Shown: in pieces, positions 1 through 11,408 of the stretch
Layout: each line of letters opens with the position of its first letter
Position numbering within the stretch: position 1 is the first letter of the stretch
The notes under the pieces: model-generated
Seen by the model: only the letters and a program-made list of their open reading frames with translations
Told to the model about the DNA's origin: nothing
The model's database searches: none
Source of the DNA: Aralia elata
Taxonomy: Eukaryota > Streptophyta > Magnoliopsida > Apiales > Araliaceae
Length of the DNA stretch: 64,000 nt
Assembly: GCA_034770075.1 (NCBI GenBank)
Contig: CM068382.1
Coordinates: 86,855,766-86,919,765, forward strand
Direction: 5' to 3'
Made by a program: the position numbers and the translations under genes

Positions 1-826
1 TGTAGGATATTTGAAGGACGAGCCATCATAATTTGGCAAAGAATGCTTAAGGCAAGTTATTTCAGTAACTTGTTGACTTGTTTAAATATATTGATGTACA
101 TGACTTGATTACTAAATCTTTCACTATTATGTGGATTATATGCAAGCATGATTAAAGTGTGCACAATGTGTAATTATGTGACTATATCGTTCTATGTGGA
201 ACTTGAATTATTGTAAATATACAATGTGAGATGCATGAGGTATGCTATGAGATGCATGATGCATATATATAGATGAATTGCGTAAATTTTATAATGCATG
301 AGTAAGATGTATGGTATGAGAATCATGATGCATGGATAAAATGTAAACTTATGTGTTACGTGAAGTATGAAATGTGAAAACTGTTAGTTCTTGCTGAGCC
401 GTCGTGCTCAACCTTGCAAATAAATTTTTTGCAGATTAAGAATATTATTCCCTCGTGACCGTGGCGACAAAGGCTTGATGCATGATAAGAAGAAGACTTT
501 TATTATTTTTAGTAGTAGACTTAAATTAAGTCAGGATGATTCCTAAAATGTGTTTGAGCTAACGACAAAGGAAAAGAAATGCTTAAGGAATTGAAGTATT
601 TAATTTAATTAGTAGGTAATGCTATTAATTAAATAGTTGATGTATTATTCTGAATTAAGTAATATTATTTGATGATGTATTATTAAAGGTTAGAAAACCT
701 GGGATCAGACTGAGATTGAATGTAATAATATGGAGATTACATTTATGTTATTAAAGAATATATTAAATGAGTTGTATCGTGGAGCACCGGACCCAGGATT
801 GAGGTAGCCCGGATTTGGGGGCGTCA
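1..826 (+). repeat. 3' part of a Ty3/gypsy LTR (window starts inside it)
   Basis: The segment ends in a G-rich stretch closing with GGGGGCGTCA, the same kind of terminus as the other gypsy LTRs here when read in sense direction. The late-LTR wording (a TGAGCCGTCGTGCTCA stretch, then a short TTTTTTGCAG, then TGTAATAATAT close to the end) resembles the minus-strand solo LTR at 48166-51982. No coding sequence is seen. The 5' start lies outside the window, so a target duplication cannot be checked. Confidence 0.6.
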
Positions 827-1064
827 TAGCTACATATACTTATTCAAGCTTAGTTACAAAACTAAAACGAAACTCTAATCACATATGTTCAATGTACACA
901 TATACCAAGTAACTACATATACTAGGTACACATATCAGTACACACATGTAATATACACTTATACCATTTTGTGCACATTTTGCTTTTAGTTTCATTTTGA
1001 AAACCATTTGTTTTCTTTCAAGAATCTTTTACTTGACTTTACTTGACATAGTCAATTTGTATTG
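827..1064. other. Short AT-rich spacer between two LTR pieces
   Basis: This is 238 bases of AT-rich sequence with many ACATAT and TACACATAT words. I see no ORF, RNA gene or transposon end. It may be old target DNA between two insertions. Confidence 0.4.
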
Positions 1065-2940
1065 TGTAACAACCCGAATTTTCGAGATAATAAGATTTAA
1101 AATAAGAATTTAATAAAATTCTTATTCTACGACGTAATGGGTTTGAAGGCATAAATATATATGTGCTATATATATGTTTATGTGATTTATGTGATGAACT
1201 TAATGTGTATATATAAATATGAAATATATATATATACATATATTTGGAACGAAAGAGTGAATAGTTAGTTAATGTAACGATCGCGAATCGTGTGTACCCT
1301 TGTAATTTGGGTTTATTAACATTATGAAATATATTAAATTTCATTTTTATATGATGTGTTTAAAGGTTATATTATAACCTAGATTATGTGAATGCAAGGA
1401 TTTTAAGTGTCATTGTTTCGCAAAAGCGAATAAATTGATTTCGTGTAATAACGCTAAAATACTATTCATGTGGGAACTATTCACGCCAAGAACGCTATTT
1501 ATTGAATAAAATAAATAGTTTGATGAAGATTATTATTGAAATAATATATTTGGTGTAAATATGTTAACCAAATATATGTGAGTTACATGTACATTTAGGT
1601 GCATGATTATGGTAAGTTAATAGGTTAGTAAATAACTAATCCAATTAAATGAGTCCAATAAGAGATTAATCTAGTGGACTAATAAATGTCTAGGTGAATT
1701 TTTAGTTTAATGGATTAAGTCCAAATATAAGATATTAAGTAGCCCAAGTATGTGGTAGATTAAATGCCCAAGCTAATGTCCAAACTAAGCCCAAAAGAAG
1801 GCCCAATTTTTAATCCAATTTAAGAACTCAAAGTTGGTCAATTGGGTGGAGGATTTCAAGTAATACATGAGGAAATTGAATTAAAGAGAGGGGCTACGGG
1901 TGGGACACATGATGGAGCAAGTGCTCCAATTGTTTACTAAGTGTTTATTAATAAACCAAGAAAAAGGACATAAATAAATGGAGATGGGTGAGAGAAGTAG
2001 TAAATATTCCATAATTTGGAATAAGAAGAGATGAGCATATTACGGGTGGAAGGAATGAGTGGGGAACCAAGTGGGGCAAATGCTCTAATTAAAATAACAA
2101 AGGAAGAGGTTTTAATAAGTGGGGGTGGAATGCCTTAATAAACTAAGGAATGCAAGGAATAAATGAGGGATTTAATGCTCCACTTAGCTAAAGAATGGGA
2201 GACAACCAAATATCGAAGTCAAAGCATAAATAACCAAGTGGGAAGAGAGAGGAAGGAGCAAGCGGCATAATGGGTCTGTGGACAGACCAAATTTGAGTCT
2301 CCTATACATGGGAAGCTAAGTCCATGCAACATGCCCACCATCATTCTCAATTTCTCCTCCCAATGAACTTGGTAAAACCAAATGGTTCCCCCACATAATA
2401 TTCACTCTTAGCTTATGTTCGGATCATTTGCTAAGTAAGGAAGAGTGGAGTAGAGAGAGGGTTAACAGGGAGGGGAAGAAGGCTCGGATATGGCAAGAAG
2501 GAGAAGAGAACCAAGATAGCAAAACTTCATTTTTCATTCATCCATATTTCATTATTTTCATCTAAATGCTCTAAATAACCAAGAGAGAAAGAAATGGGTC
2601 AGAGTCCTGCATGGAGTAAGAGGTTCGGGAGTAACCATGGTAGAAGAGAAAAGGATTCTAGTAAGCTTTAACCAAGCCGCTAGCCTCCAAGGAGAACAAA
2701 CCAAAGAGGTAAGGAAATAAAACCCTTAACTTTCATTTTTCTCCTAAGTTTTATATCTTGTTGGATATTGTTGTTGTTTGAGTTTTATGGGTTGAGGAAC
2801 ACCCTAAGAATGATGTTCAGAGGTTTAATAAACCATTAAAAGCATGAAAGTGGAACAACAATGAACAAAATCTGAACCTATGCGTAATGGATGGAAAGAT
2901 GACTAGAGGACTGTCAGTGGACTGATTTTGAGACTTTTAT
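1065..2940 (+). repeat. 5' part of a Tekay-like gypsy LTR
   Basis: The segment begins TGTAACAACCCGAATTTTCG, a typical plant gypsy LTR start. It aligns by eye with the minus-strand solo LTR at 48166-51982: both carry GTAACGATCGCGAATCGTG followed by a TTTGTAATTTGGGTTTATTAA-like stretch about 200-300 bases from the start. The match fades near 2.9 kb where the AT-rich repeats begin, so only about the first half of the LTR is left. An open frame of about 100 codons on the minus strand at 1039-1344 is low-complexity and not a gene. Confidence 0.6.
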
Positions 2941-2949
2941 GTTTATGTA

Positions 2950-3800
2950 TAATCTCTATCTCCATTTAATTACTATTTAATATTAGTTAACTAGTAATTA
3001 ATTAATTACCTTTAGTTATTATTTAATAATAAATAGTAACTAATTATATTTACTCATTATTTATTGTTAATCAAATAATGAACAATGAAATTATAAATCT
3101 TATTTGTCTTTAATTATTATTTAATATTAATTAATTAATTAATTATCCTTATTTTTTATTTAATCTTAATTAAATAATAAATAATTAACTTTCTTAACTT
3201 TATTAACTTTATTTATCTTTAATTATCATTTAATATTAATTAAATAATAATTAATTAATTAATTATCCTTATTTATTATTTAATCTTAATTAAATAACAA
3301 ATAACTAATTTGTCACCTTTATTTGTCTTTAATCATTATTTAATATTAATTAAATAACAATTAATTCTTTAATCTTATTTATTATTTAATCTTAATTAAA
3401 TAATAAATAATTAATTTATTAACTTTATTTGTATTTAATCATTATTTAATATTAATTAAATAACAATTAATTAACTCTTTAATCTTATTTATTATTTAAT
3501 CTTAATTAAATAATAAATAATTAATTTATTAACTTTATTTGTCTTTAATCATTATTTAATATTAATTAAATAACAATTAATTAATTCTTTAATCTTATTT
3601 ATTATTTAATCTTAATTAAATAATAAATAATTAATTTATTAACTTTATTTGCTTTTAATCATTATTTAATATTAATTAAATAACAATTAATTAATTCTTT
3701 AACCCTATTTATTATTTAATCTTAACTAAATAATAAATAGTTAGCTTAGTAAGACTAACTCTATTTCATTATCACCCAATATTAATTAAATAATAATTAA
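2950..3800. repeat. AT-rich tandem array, ~110-bp unit
   Basis: A unit made of AACTTTATTTG, TTTAATCATTATTTAATATT, AATTAAATAACAATTAATT and TTAATCTTATTTATTATT blocks recurs. Clear copies start at about 3316, 3421, 3531 and 3641, spaced about 105-110 bases, with more degenerate copies on both sides. Many blocks are self-complementary (TTAATTAA-type). A similar but more degenerate AT-rich region lies at 59270-60240 inside another minus-strand LTR, which suggests that both are part of one LTR family's body. Confidence 0.75.
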
Positions 3801-4311
3801 ACAGTTAACTACACTTAAACAATATTTAATTAGTGTAATTATCAATTAGTGGCGTCAAAAATTTATTAGTTAGCAATTTTAAATGATTTAAAAGGGTTTA
3901 AACCATTAATTACACTAATAATTACTAAATTACCCAAAAAAATTCTAAATTAAATATTATAATATTCTTTATCATTTTAGAAAAAATTTGGTCCAAGACC
4001 CGTCGTCGGAACCGGCTAGAACCGGCCTGAACTGGTCGCCAGAATCCTCCCGTGAACCGGACCGATTCACTTAAATAAATCATGCAGGCTGCCTTTTAAT
4101 TTCTAAACTTAGGGTCCTTCACGAAAATGTGAATAAAATAAAATATACAACTCGGATTGGGGTCTAGTCATTATCGTTGGATTCGTATCTTTCCGAACTA
4201 CAACTTTCCATCATCAAAATCCAAATTTGGGCAAGTTGTGGTCACTGAAATTCGTCCGGAAATGGACTATTCTAACATAGTTCCAGCAGTGAACATGTTT
4301 TGGTAACAATT

Positions 4312-4660
4312 CACTACTACAAAATAGCAAATAGACGACGCGGAAAAAATGTTGTAGATTCTGTTAGCAAAACGTCGTGGTTAAGGGTGTCATCTATTTG
4401 ACACCCTTATACAACGTTTTAAAACGTTGTAGTTAGGCACCTTATACAACGTTTTTAAAGAAAAAACGTTGTAGATTTGTTTTCTATAAATCAGTAGATG
4501 CTCGAAAACGTTGTGGTTTAATATAATAGACAACGTTTATCCACATTTATACAACGTTTATAATGTGTCATCTATTTAGACAAATAGATGATAAAATGTT
4601 GTAGTTTAATATAATAGACAACGTTTAGCCACATTTATACAACGTTGTTGTTCGCCTATA
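4312..4660. repeat. Left TIR and subterminal repeats of the RPS6-carrying CACTA
   Basis: The terminal inverted repeat starts at 4312. It is followed by at least eight ACAACGTTT / AAACGTTGT words in both orientations, plus a pair of TCATCTATTTGACACCC-like words. These match the reversed set at 7225-7395. Confidence 0.85.
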
Positions 4661-4798
4661 TTACTAGTGCACCTGCAATCTGCTAATGCCATGCTATATA
4701 GCTAAAAATGGTCTAAATTCTCATTTAAATTTAAAGCCAAAATGTATCAACAATACATCCCAATAATACCATTCGTTTACAAAAATTAGAGAATTCAC

Positions 4799-6871
4799 CA
4801 TTTTTGGTAGTGAAGGTTCGACGATATGTGTTCACATACTTCCTGACATCATCTTCCTTGGTAAGGTTAAAGAGTTTCCTGATCTTCGATGCTCTCTTGG
4901 GACCTCTCATCCTTGGTTTCTCAACATCAGTCAGGCCAGGAAGATCATTGTCACTCTTCTTCACAATAACCAAGTTCAGAACTGAGAGATCAGGGCTTAC
5001 AATGCATCCTCTTACAGACTTCCTTCGACGCTCTCCATTACGCCTACCATATCCTCTGAAGCATGGAGTACCTGCACGTACATCCAAGTTGAATTACTTC
5101 CATCAAAAGAGAATATCAGAAAGCATCAGATCCACATTCTACCAACCTCTAACAAGCAAAAGACGAACACGGCCAGGAGTCAACACTCCCTGCTTCATTG
5201 GGAAACCTTGCTTGTCACAGCCACCCATGATCTTGAAGACATAACCCTTGAACTCCTGTAGTCATTTAGCATGACTATGTTACCATCACCCTCTCACAAA
5301 GCATACATCAATATCAATGGTAACAGAAAATAACACTTACAAGTACAAAAGTCATACCTCACGAAGAGCATCACCGCTGACCTCTTGAGAAATCCTCTTG
5401 TCATAATTAAAAAGCACGGCTGAATAATAAAATAACAAGTCATATATCACACCACCTCATAAGTAAATTGAGAAGTAAATGACTTTAGAAAAAATGAAGC
5501 ACAAAAGAATGACAAAAATGCTTTATTGCTTGAGAAGACGAGTAAACATGTTCAAAAGTTCCATGGTTCTACACACATGACTATTACTATCTCACATAGA
5601 AAACTACTATTAAAATTTAAAACACTAAACCAGTTGTCTGATAATATTCATAAACTTCGTTCCTCACTAACACATAACAAGCTCCGTATTTAAAATCCAA
5701 AAATGAAGTTCAAAAACAGCAAACACATACTATTAGAGAACAAACCAAGGGACTATTTTAATCAACCAGTTAAAAATTTTATACATAGGTCTATTAAAAC
5801 AATGGTAAATTGATTTTAGTGCAAATAAAGAAAACAAAACAGTACCATGGACTTTCAGAGTTTATTAAAGACTACTGGATTAGATATAAACAAATTTTAC
5901 AGATGTTTAAACTCAAGTGATAGGAGCCAAGTAGCCATTTGTGACAACTTACAACAGGATAAATAGTACATCATTTAGTCGTCCTTTGTAACTCGTAAAC
6001 TAATATTAGTAAAATAAACTAATCAGAATGAAGTATTAAATCTTAGAAAGATAAATATATTTATTGACTACTTTATATACATGAAAAATTTGTCTGCCTG
6101 TTCCAGTCAAATAGCAGCTTGAATTACGAACTAATTCATTAGCACTGTAAACCAATGCATTAGAGTTTCAAAAAGATTGATTATTAGCTCTAATACAAAT
6201 GAGCATGCAAACTTTAATTGCTCTATGCTTACAAAATAAGCATTGGAATTGTTCAGTACAATTTGCATGTTGAAGAGAAAGGAAAACAAGAGCAATTTTA
6301 GCTACTATTTGCTACCAAAACTTGCATCAAACAATTAAATCTAGTGATTCAAATACATGGGATCCACTACAACAATATAATACTAGCTAACAAAGTTAGC
6401 TAAACACAGTGCTAATATAAAGGATATATTTTTTATTTCCTGCCCAAATTTTTTATTTAAAAAATTGTTAATGAGTTCTAAGGAATCAAATTCAAAAGAT
6501 TAAGCGAGTCCAAAACAAATATGTACTAGAGCTAAAAATATAAATCACAAATCTTCAGATTCATAAAAATTACAATAAATACTACACAGTTATAAAAGTG
6601 AAGCTAACTAAACAATGAAATGAAATTGTCCATACAGGAAGAAACAAAGTAAAGAGAGATTTAAAACAGAACTCACAGTTTCTGGTCATCGTCAATCTCG
6701 AGCTTCTTCTGGCACCCTGTGGTCGGATTTGCAATGTTGAACTGAAATCATAACCAACAATTGAAAGAAAACTCCATTAAATACATCACTGAAGTTTACA
6801 GATAATATATAAATAAATAATACAGATAGATACAGCGAGAGAGAAGAAACAAAGAGGTGAATAACCTTCAT
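4799..6871 (-). pseudogene. RPS6: Captured 40S ribosomal protein S6 (eS6) gene, exons 1-5, truncated
   Basis: On the minus strand five exons line up with plant eS6. Exon 1 is 6871-6866 (ATGAAG, Met-Lys), exon 2 is 6741-6677 (FNIANPTTGCQKKLEIDDD), exon 3 is 5419-5358 (KRISQEVSGDAL), exon 4 is 5255-5147 (EFKGYVFKIMGGCDKQGFP) and exon 5 is 5071-4799 (KSVRGCIVSPDLSVLNLVIV, then PRMRGPKRASKIRKLFNL and YVNTYRRTFTTK). Introns have GT and AG borders, so a genomic copy was taken, not a cDNA. eS6 is a 40S subunit protein of about 250 residues whose C-terminal tail is phosphorylated by S6 kinase. Here homology stops after about 150 residues and the last ~100, including the tail, are absent. Exon 3 has four extra bases near 5405-5410, which shift the frame and create an early stop. 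It therefore cannot encode S6. The family assignment is very secure. Confidence 0.93.
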
Positions 6872-7210
6872 CTTCTTCGATTGGACAGAGACGAGGCCGC
6901 CAAGATTCGGAAGAAATGACGCTGCTCCTCCCTGGGGTTGCTCTTCTTAATTGATTAGGGTTTTGGATTTCAGCCTCAGATCGAACGTACACCCAATCGA
7001 CCACAACCAAAGAGCAGATAGAGAGAAGGAAAACTGGAGAGAGAAGGAAAAATGAAGAGAAAAAACCAAAGAGAGAAAGGAAACTGACGAGAGAGAAAGA
7101 AAGTGATGAGCAATGAGGGAAAAAGAACCCTAACTCACGACGGCAGAGAGAGAGAAAGAACAAAACTGAAGGAAAGACGATATGTCTTTTAATTTTAAGT
7201 TTCAATTGAG
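6872..7210 (-). promoter_or_regulatory. Probable RPS6 5' UTR / proximal promoter captured with the exons
   Basis: The sequence upstream of the captured Met codon (higher coordinates) has a CT-rich minus strand with CTCTCTCTCTCTG-like runs around 7000-7160. It is distinct from the element's own ACAACGTTT-rich end beginning near 7215. CT-rich leaders are common in plant ribosomal protein genes. I infer that the capture included the 5' UTR and perhaps the promoter. No TATA box or start site can be fixed, and an open frame of about 140 codons here (6786-7205, minus) is low-complexity. Confidence 0.4.
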
Positions 7211-7224
7211 CTCCGTGTTTTTTA

Positions 7225-7413
7225 TATAGATAACGTTTTTTTAAAAAAACGTTATCTAGTTAAACCCAAAAAAATGCCCTTTCAAATACATAACGTTTTC
7301 TCATATACATCTACAACGCTTTGTCAAAAAAATGTTGTGTAAAAATATACCATAACGTTTTTTATAAAAACGTTGTGGTTTTAGTGTTATCTATTTACTG
7401 TTTTGTAGTAGTG
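7225..7413. repeat. Right TIR and subterminal repeats of the RPS6-carrying CACTA
   Basis: Reverse counterparts of the left-end motifs (AACGTTTTT, AAACGTTGT, ACAACGCTTT) end in the TIR ...TTTTGTAGTAGTG at 7413, followed by the ATT target duplication. Confidence 0.85.
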
Positions 7414-8797
7414 ATTACATAACTCACTCATTTTAACTTCTTTTTGAACGATTCCAACTATGTTTTATCCCTAACTTACCCCTTAAAATTCAGAAAAAAA
7501 AGAAAATCACAAATATCATGTATAGATTTCAAAATACACAATTTATTTGAACACGCTACGGTTTGTGCGTCGGTAAAATATTTTTCAAGCATTTAGCCTA
7601 TCTTTTCCACATTAACCCATACCATAACACACCAACACTACATGTCATCATACATAAACATATTTAGCATGATTCTAAGTACAAAAAGTTTGACGATAAC
7701 TTTCCTACCATAAAAATTACAAGAAAAGCAAGATTAGAGTTTTCTAGGGTTTTTTATACCTTTTGCTCTTAAAAGCTATCTTCCTTTGCTTTCCAAAGTA
7801 GGAGATGAATTTATTGGACATCCACAAGCTCTCCTTCTTCCTCTCTAGGTGGTGGCACCCTCTCTCTTCTTTCACAAGATTTTTGCTCTCAAAGATTACT
7901 CACAAAGTGCTTTTGCTCTCTATTTTCTCTCTCTAAGCTTGAAAAATGAAGTTAGTAAAGGACTAACTTCTATTCTCTAAAGGAAAGGAAGTATACTTGC
8001 TCAACCTATAGATATACAAAGTATATCTATCTATTTTTACCATCATGAATACGCATACTTTCTTACACAATTTTTTTGACAAGTTGGTGATGGGTTTTTA
8101 TTACTAATTGTACTTCTCCTTATTTTTTTTAATCTTACAAGCAAGCTAACAAAAATCAACAACTCACCCAAAGTGGGCCCAATATTTCGACAGCCCCCCT
8201 TTGCTCCCAATTTTTGGTTTTTTTTGCTTTAAGAGAATAATAAGTGGTTAGGAGCATTTTTCAAGTGGGCTAACAATTGGACTCTCCTTTAAATCAATTT
8301 GGGCTCACTTTTAATAGTTTGGGCCACTAGTTGCTAAGATTATTAATTCCATACTTGGACTACGAGTTTAACATGTTTGGGCTAATTTAATTAGTTTACA
8401 TATTAATATCCAAGTCCACAATTAATTAAATGAGTGGGCTTGGTTAATTTATCCATTGGGCTAGTCCACTAGTATTTATTTACTACTTGGACTATTAAAA
8501 TTAATTATTCCTATATCCCATAATTCTCATTAATTAATACACATATTAATCAATGTACAAAATTTATTTACTTACTATATTCAATTTAATTGAATATTTA
8601 ATTATCTTATTATCTTATCAATTGTTTGATATTAAAACTCTTAGGTTAATCCACTAATTTAAATAAGTATTAGTGGGCCCTACTTTAACTAACAATTAAT
8701 CACATATCCATTCACTACTTGTCACAAAATTTTCAATATCATTAATATTTAATTAATATATTCATTTACAATGTGACTTAAATTTCTTGCTATTACA

Positions 8798-8812
8798 TTC
8801 TCCCCTCCTTAT
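8798..8812 (-). promoter_or_regulatory. Polypurine tract of the minus-strand gypsy element
   Basis: On the minus strand a purine run (AGGAGGGGAGAA) immediately precedes the LTR start TGTAATAG. This is the primer site for plus-strand DNA synthesis and fixes both the LTR border and the element's orientation. Confidence 0.75.
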
Positions 8813-8843
8813 AAGAATTCCGTCCTCAGAATTTCACCTAAGG

Positions 8844-9300
8844 TTACTCAAAAAGATGCGGATAATTCGCGCTCATCTTTTCTTCAAGCTCCCACGTAGC
8901 TTTTTCAACTGCGTGGTTTCTCCAGAGCACTTTTACAGAATGTATAACTCTATTCCTTAGCTTCTGTTCTTTCCTGTCTAAAATTTTTATAGGAATTTCC
9001 TCATAAGATAAGTCCTTCTCGACTTGAATCGGTTCATATGTTATAATATGCTTGTAATCAGGCTTATACGGACGCAACATTGATACATGAAACACATTGT
9101 GAATATGTTCCAGTTTAGGAGGTAGAGCTACCTCGTACGCCACTTCACCTATTTTCTTTAGTATCTCGAACGGTTCAATAAATCTCGGACTCAATTTCCC
9201 TTTCTTGCCAAATCTTATCTTCCCTTTTCAGGGAGATACATTCAAAAACACATAACTTCCCACTTCAAAATCTCTTTTCTTGCGATGTAAATCCGCATAC
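8844..9300 (-). pseudogene. Gypsy integrase C-terminus with chromodomain-like tail
   Basis: The open part (116 codons, 9194-8844) has the integrase C-terminal module (SPRFIEPFEILKKIGEVAYE, HNVFHVSMLRPYKPD) and ends with VKVLWRNHAVEKATWELEEK, then YPHLFE. That ending is the chromodomain-like motif typical of the Tekay/Del chromovirus clade, which directs integration toward heterochromatin. The upstream part of the module (FGKKGKLSP region, 9195-9300) is separated by a stop at about 9225. It lies 47 bases from the LTR, the normal position for this clade. Confidence 0.85.
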
Positions 9301-9309
9301 TTCTTTTGA

Positions 9310-9713
9310 CTATATATCCTGAGCTGCTGCCAGCCGAGCTCTTATTACCTTGATGATCTCTTCGGTCTGCTGTACCAATTCTGGCCCCAACAGTCTGCGT
9401 TCATCTACTTCATCCCAACACAAGGGCGTTCTACATTTCCTTCCATACAGTGCTTCGTATGGTGGCATTCTAATACTTGCGTGATAACTATTATTATACA
9501 CAAATTCTACCAGTGGAAGATGATCCTCCTAGCTTCCTTTGAAGTCCATCACACAGGCGGTGAGCACATCTTCTAATGACTGAATCGTTCTCTCACTTTG
9601 CCCATCAGTCTGTGGATGATAAGCGGTACTTAACCTTAATTGTGTCCCCATTCTTTCTTGAAGACTCCTCCAAAAATTTGACGTAGATCTTGATACATCT
9701 ATGTGCTCCCTGG
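9310..9713 (-). pseudogene. Gypsy integrase core remnant with internal deletion
   Basis: Two frames carry the end of the catalytic core: STAYHPQTDGQSERTIQSLE with its glutamate region, then YNNSYHASIRMPPYEALYGR and GPELVQQTEEIIKVIRARLA. The zinc-binding HHCC region and the first two catalytic aspartates are missing. The upstream frame jumps from a TRYSIHPGST-like stretch straight to NFWRSLQERMGTQLR, a loss of roughly 115 codons compared with the usual chromovirus integrase. The element cannot make active integrase. Confidence 0.85.
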
Positions 9714-10616
9714 GTGTATCGAGTATCTCGTACTGTGCGCTTCTTGTAAAATTTCTTCTCTTAACTCCGGTACTGAAGGTACCCAAACTCCATTGTCAAA
9801 TCTCAGCAATTCGGTGCCATCGATCTTATACCTCATCTCTTCACCGTCAGCTAACCGTTTCTTAATGTTACCACATTCTTCATCATTCTCTTGAGCCTCT
9901 TTCACCTTGTCTAATAAGGTCAGACTTGCTTCCATTTCTATTACTTTATCCGAATTCCTCGGATTTTTCACCTCCAACTCTATTTTCTCCATTTCTTTTA
10001 CTAATTCTTCTTGCTCTTTCAACACAAACAACTTCTCTCTGCTCTTTCTGCTTAAAGCATCTGCCACTATATTGGCCTTTCCTGGATGGTATAAAATATC
10101 ACAATCGTAGTCCTTGATCAATTCTAACCACCTCCTCTGCCTCATGTTCAACTCCTTTTGTGTAAATATATACTTAAGACTCTTGTGATCTGTGTATATC
10201 TCACACTTTTCTCCATAGAGATAATGTCTCCAAATCTTAAGGGCAAACACTATCGCAACCAATTCCAGGTCATGGGTAGGGTATCTCTTCTCATAATCCT
10301 TTAACTGGCGTGATGCATACACAATGACTTTACCCTCCTACATTAACACGTAACCCAGTCCCTTGTGTGAGGCATCACTATACACTGTAAAACCTCCCGT
10401 ACTATCTGGTAAGGATAATACAGATGATTCACTTAATCGCTTCTTTAATTCCTGAAAACTTTGCTCACATTTCTCCGTCCAAACATACTTAACTGTCTTC
10501 CTGGTCAAATTTGTCAACAGCGTCACTATCTTCTTGAAATCTTGAATAAGCCTCCAGTAATATCCTGCCAATCCTAAGAAACTTCTGACCTCCGTTGGCG
10601 TCTTCGGTTGTCCCAA
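9714..10616 (-). pseudogene. Gypsy RNase H region
   Basis: The region is read in two frames. The first includes FTVYSDASHKGLGYVLM (first catalytic Asp). The second includes YASRQLKDYEKRYPTHDLEL, the YTDHKSLKYIFTQKELN core, and YHPGKANIVADALSRK. A stop and frame break separates them at about 10322-10338. The connector toward integrase is Glu/Lys-rich. RNase H degrades the RNA template during reverse transcription. Its motifs are complete, but the frame is not. Confidence 0.88.
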
Positions 10617-11408
10617 TTTTTTACCGCTTCTACCTTTGCTGGATCAACGGAAATTCCTTCGTTGTCGATAACATGTCCCAAAAACTGAACTCTTTTCAAC
10701 CAGAATTCACACTTTGAAAATTTTGCATACAATTTCTCCTTTCTCAATGTCTCCAATATTATCCTTAAATGCTCAGCATGCTCCTCTTCAGTCTTCGAAT
10801 ACACCAGAATGTCGTCAATGAATACAACCACGAACTTATCCAAGTACTGTTTAAATACTCTGCTCATCAAGTCCATAAAAGCTGCTGGCGCATATATCAG
10901 TCAAAACGACATCACTAGAAACTCATAATGGCTGTAACGAGTTCTAAATGCTGTCTTTGCTACATTCTCTAGCCTCACCTTCAACTGTTGATAACCTGTT
11001 CTCAAATCAATCTTTGAAAAATACTTTGCTCCTTTAAGTTGATCAAACAGATCGTATATTCTCGGTAACAGATACTTGTTCTTGATTGTCACCTTATTCA
11101 ATTCTCTATAATCCATGCACAATCTCATTAATCCATCATTCTTCTTTACAAACAACACTGGTGCCCCCCTACGGAGATAAACTAGGTTGAATGTACTTCT
11201 TGTCCAACAAATCCTGTAGTTGGACCATTAACTCTTTCATTTTTACCGGAGCCATCCTATACGGTGCTTTCGATATTGGCGTTGTCCCCGGTACTAAATC
11301 AATTACAAACTCTATCTCTCGGTCTGGTGGAAGTCCTGGCAATTCCTCTGGAAAGACATCCACGAACTCATTCACTATAGGTATCTGCCCCATGTTAGAA
11401 TTCACCAT
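10574..11408 (-). pseudogene. Gypsy reverse transcriptase
   Basis: Three overlapping frames give the RT in order. The first holds the spacer DVFPEELPGLPPDREIEF with APYRMAP (11408-11169). The second has CMDYRELNKVTIKNKYLLPR and FSKIDLRTGYQQLKV (11158-10901). The third has VVVFIDDILVYSKTEEEHAE, with the FIDD active-site box, then FLGHVIDNEGISVDPAKVEA (10876-10574). Frameshifts near 11165 and 10890 break it. Gene order PR-RT-RNase H-INT is Ty3/gypsy, not copia. Confidence 0.92.

Larger units (their letters stand above)
4312..7413. mobile_element. Non-autonomous CACTA (EnSpm/CMC) element carrying RPS6 exons
   Basis: The left end reads CACTACTACAAAATAGCAAA and the right end is the inverse (TTTACTGTTTTGTAGTAGTG). 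This is the CACTA-superfamily terminus. The element is flanked by the 3-base duplication ATT at 4309-4311 and 7414-7416, as expected for CACTA insertion. Both subterminal zones (4330-4660 and 7225-7395) are dense in the short motif ACAACGTTTT and its reverse AAAACGTTGT, the arrangement to which CACTA TNPA-like proteins bind. There is no transposase gene in its 3102 bp. The payload is a copy of most of a ribosomal protein S6 gene with introns. It sits in a gypsy LTR. Confidence 0.9.
2950..8797 (-). repeat. Long minus-strand gypsy LTR of the 8.8-11.7 kb element, split by a CACTA transposon
   Basis: On the minus strand the LTR starts TGTAATAGCAAG at 8797, directly after the purine-rich tract that follows the pol remnant, so this is the 3' LTR. 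It runs toward lower coordinates through a region rich in GCCCAA words, a probable leader region near 7860 and the site of the CACTA insertion (4312-7413), then through 3830-4311 and probably the AT-rich array. The far end was not found. It seems to be cut near 2.95 kb, where an LTR piece in the opposite direction begins. Without the insertion about 2.7 kb remains. The start is well supported and the extent is an inference. Confidence 0.55.

Noticed and set aside
6786..7205. 139-codon minus-strand ORF in the CACTA
   Set aside because: It overlaps the RPS6 exon 1 region in another frame and is made mostly of CT-rich leader and intron sequence.
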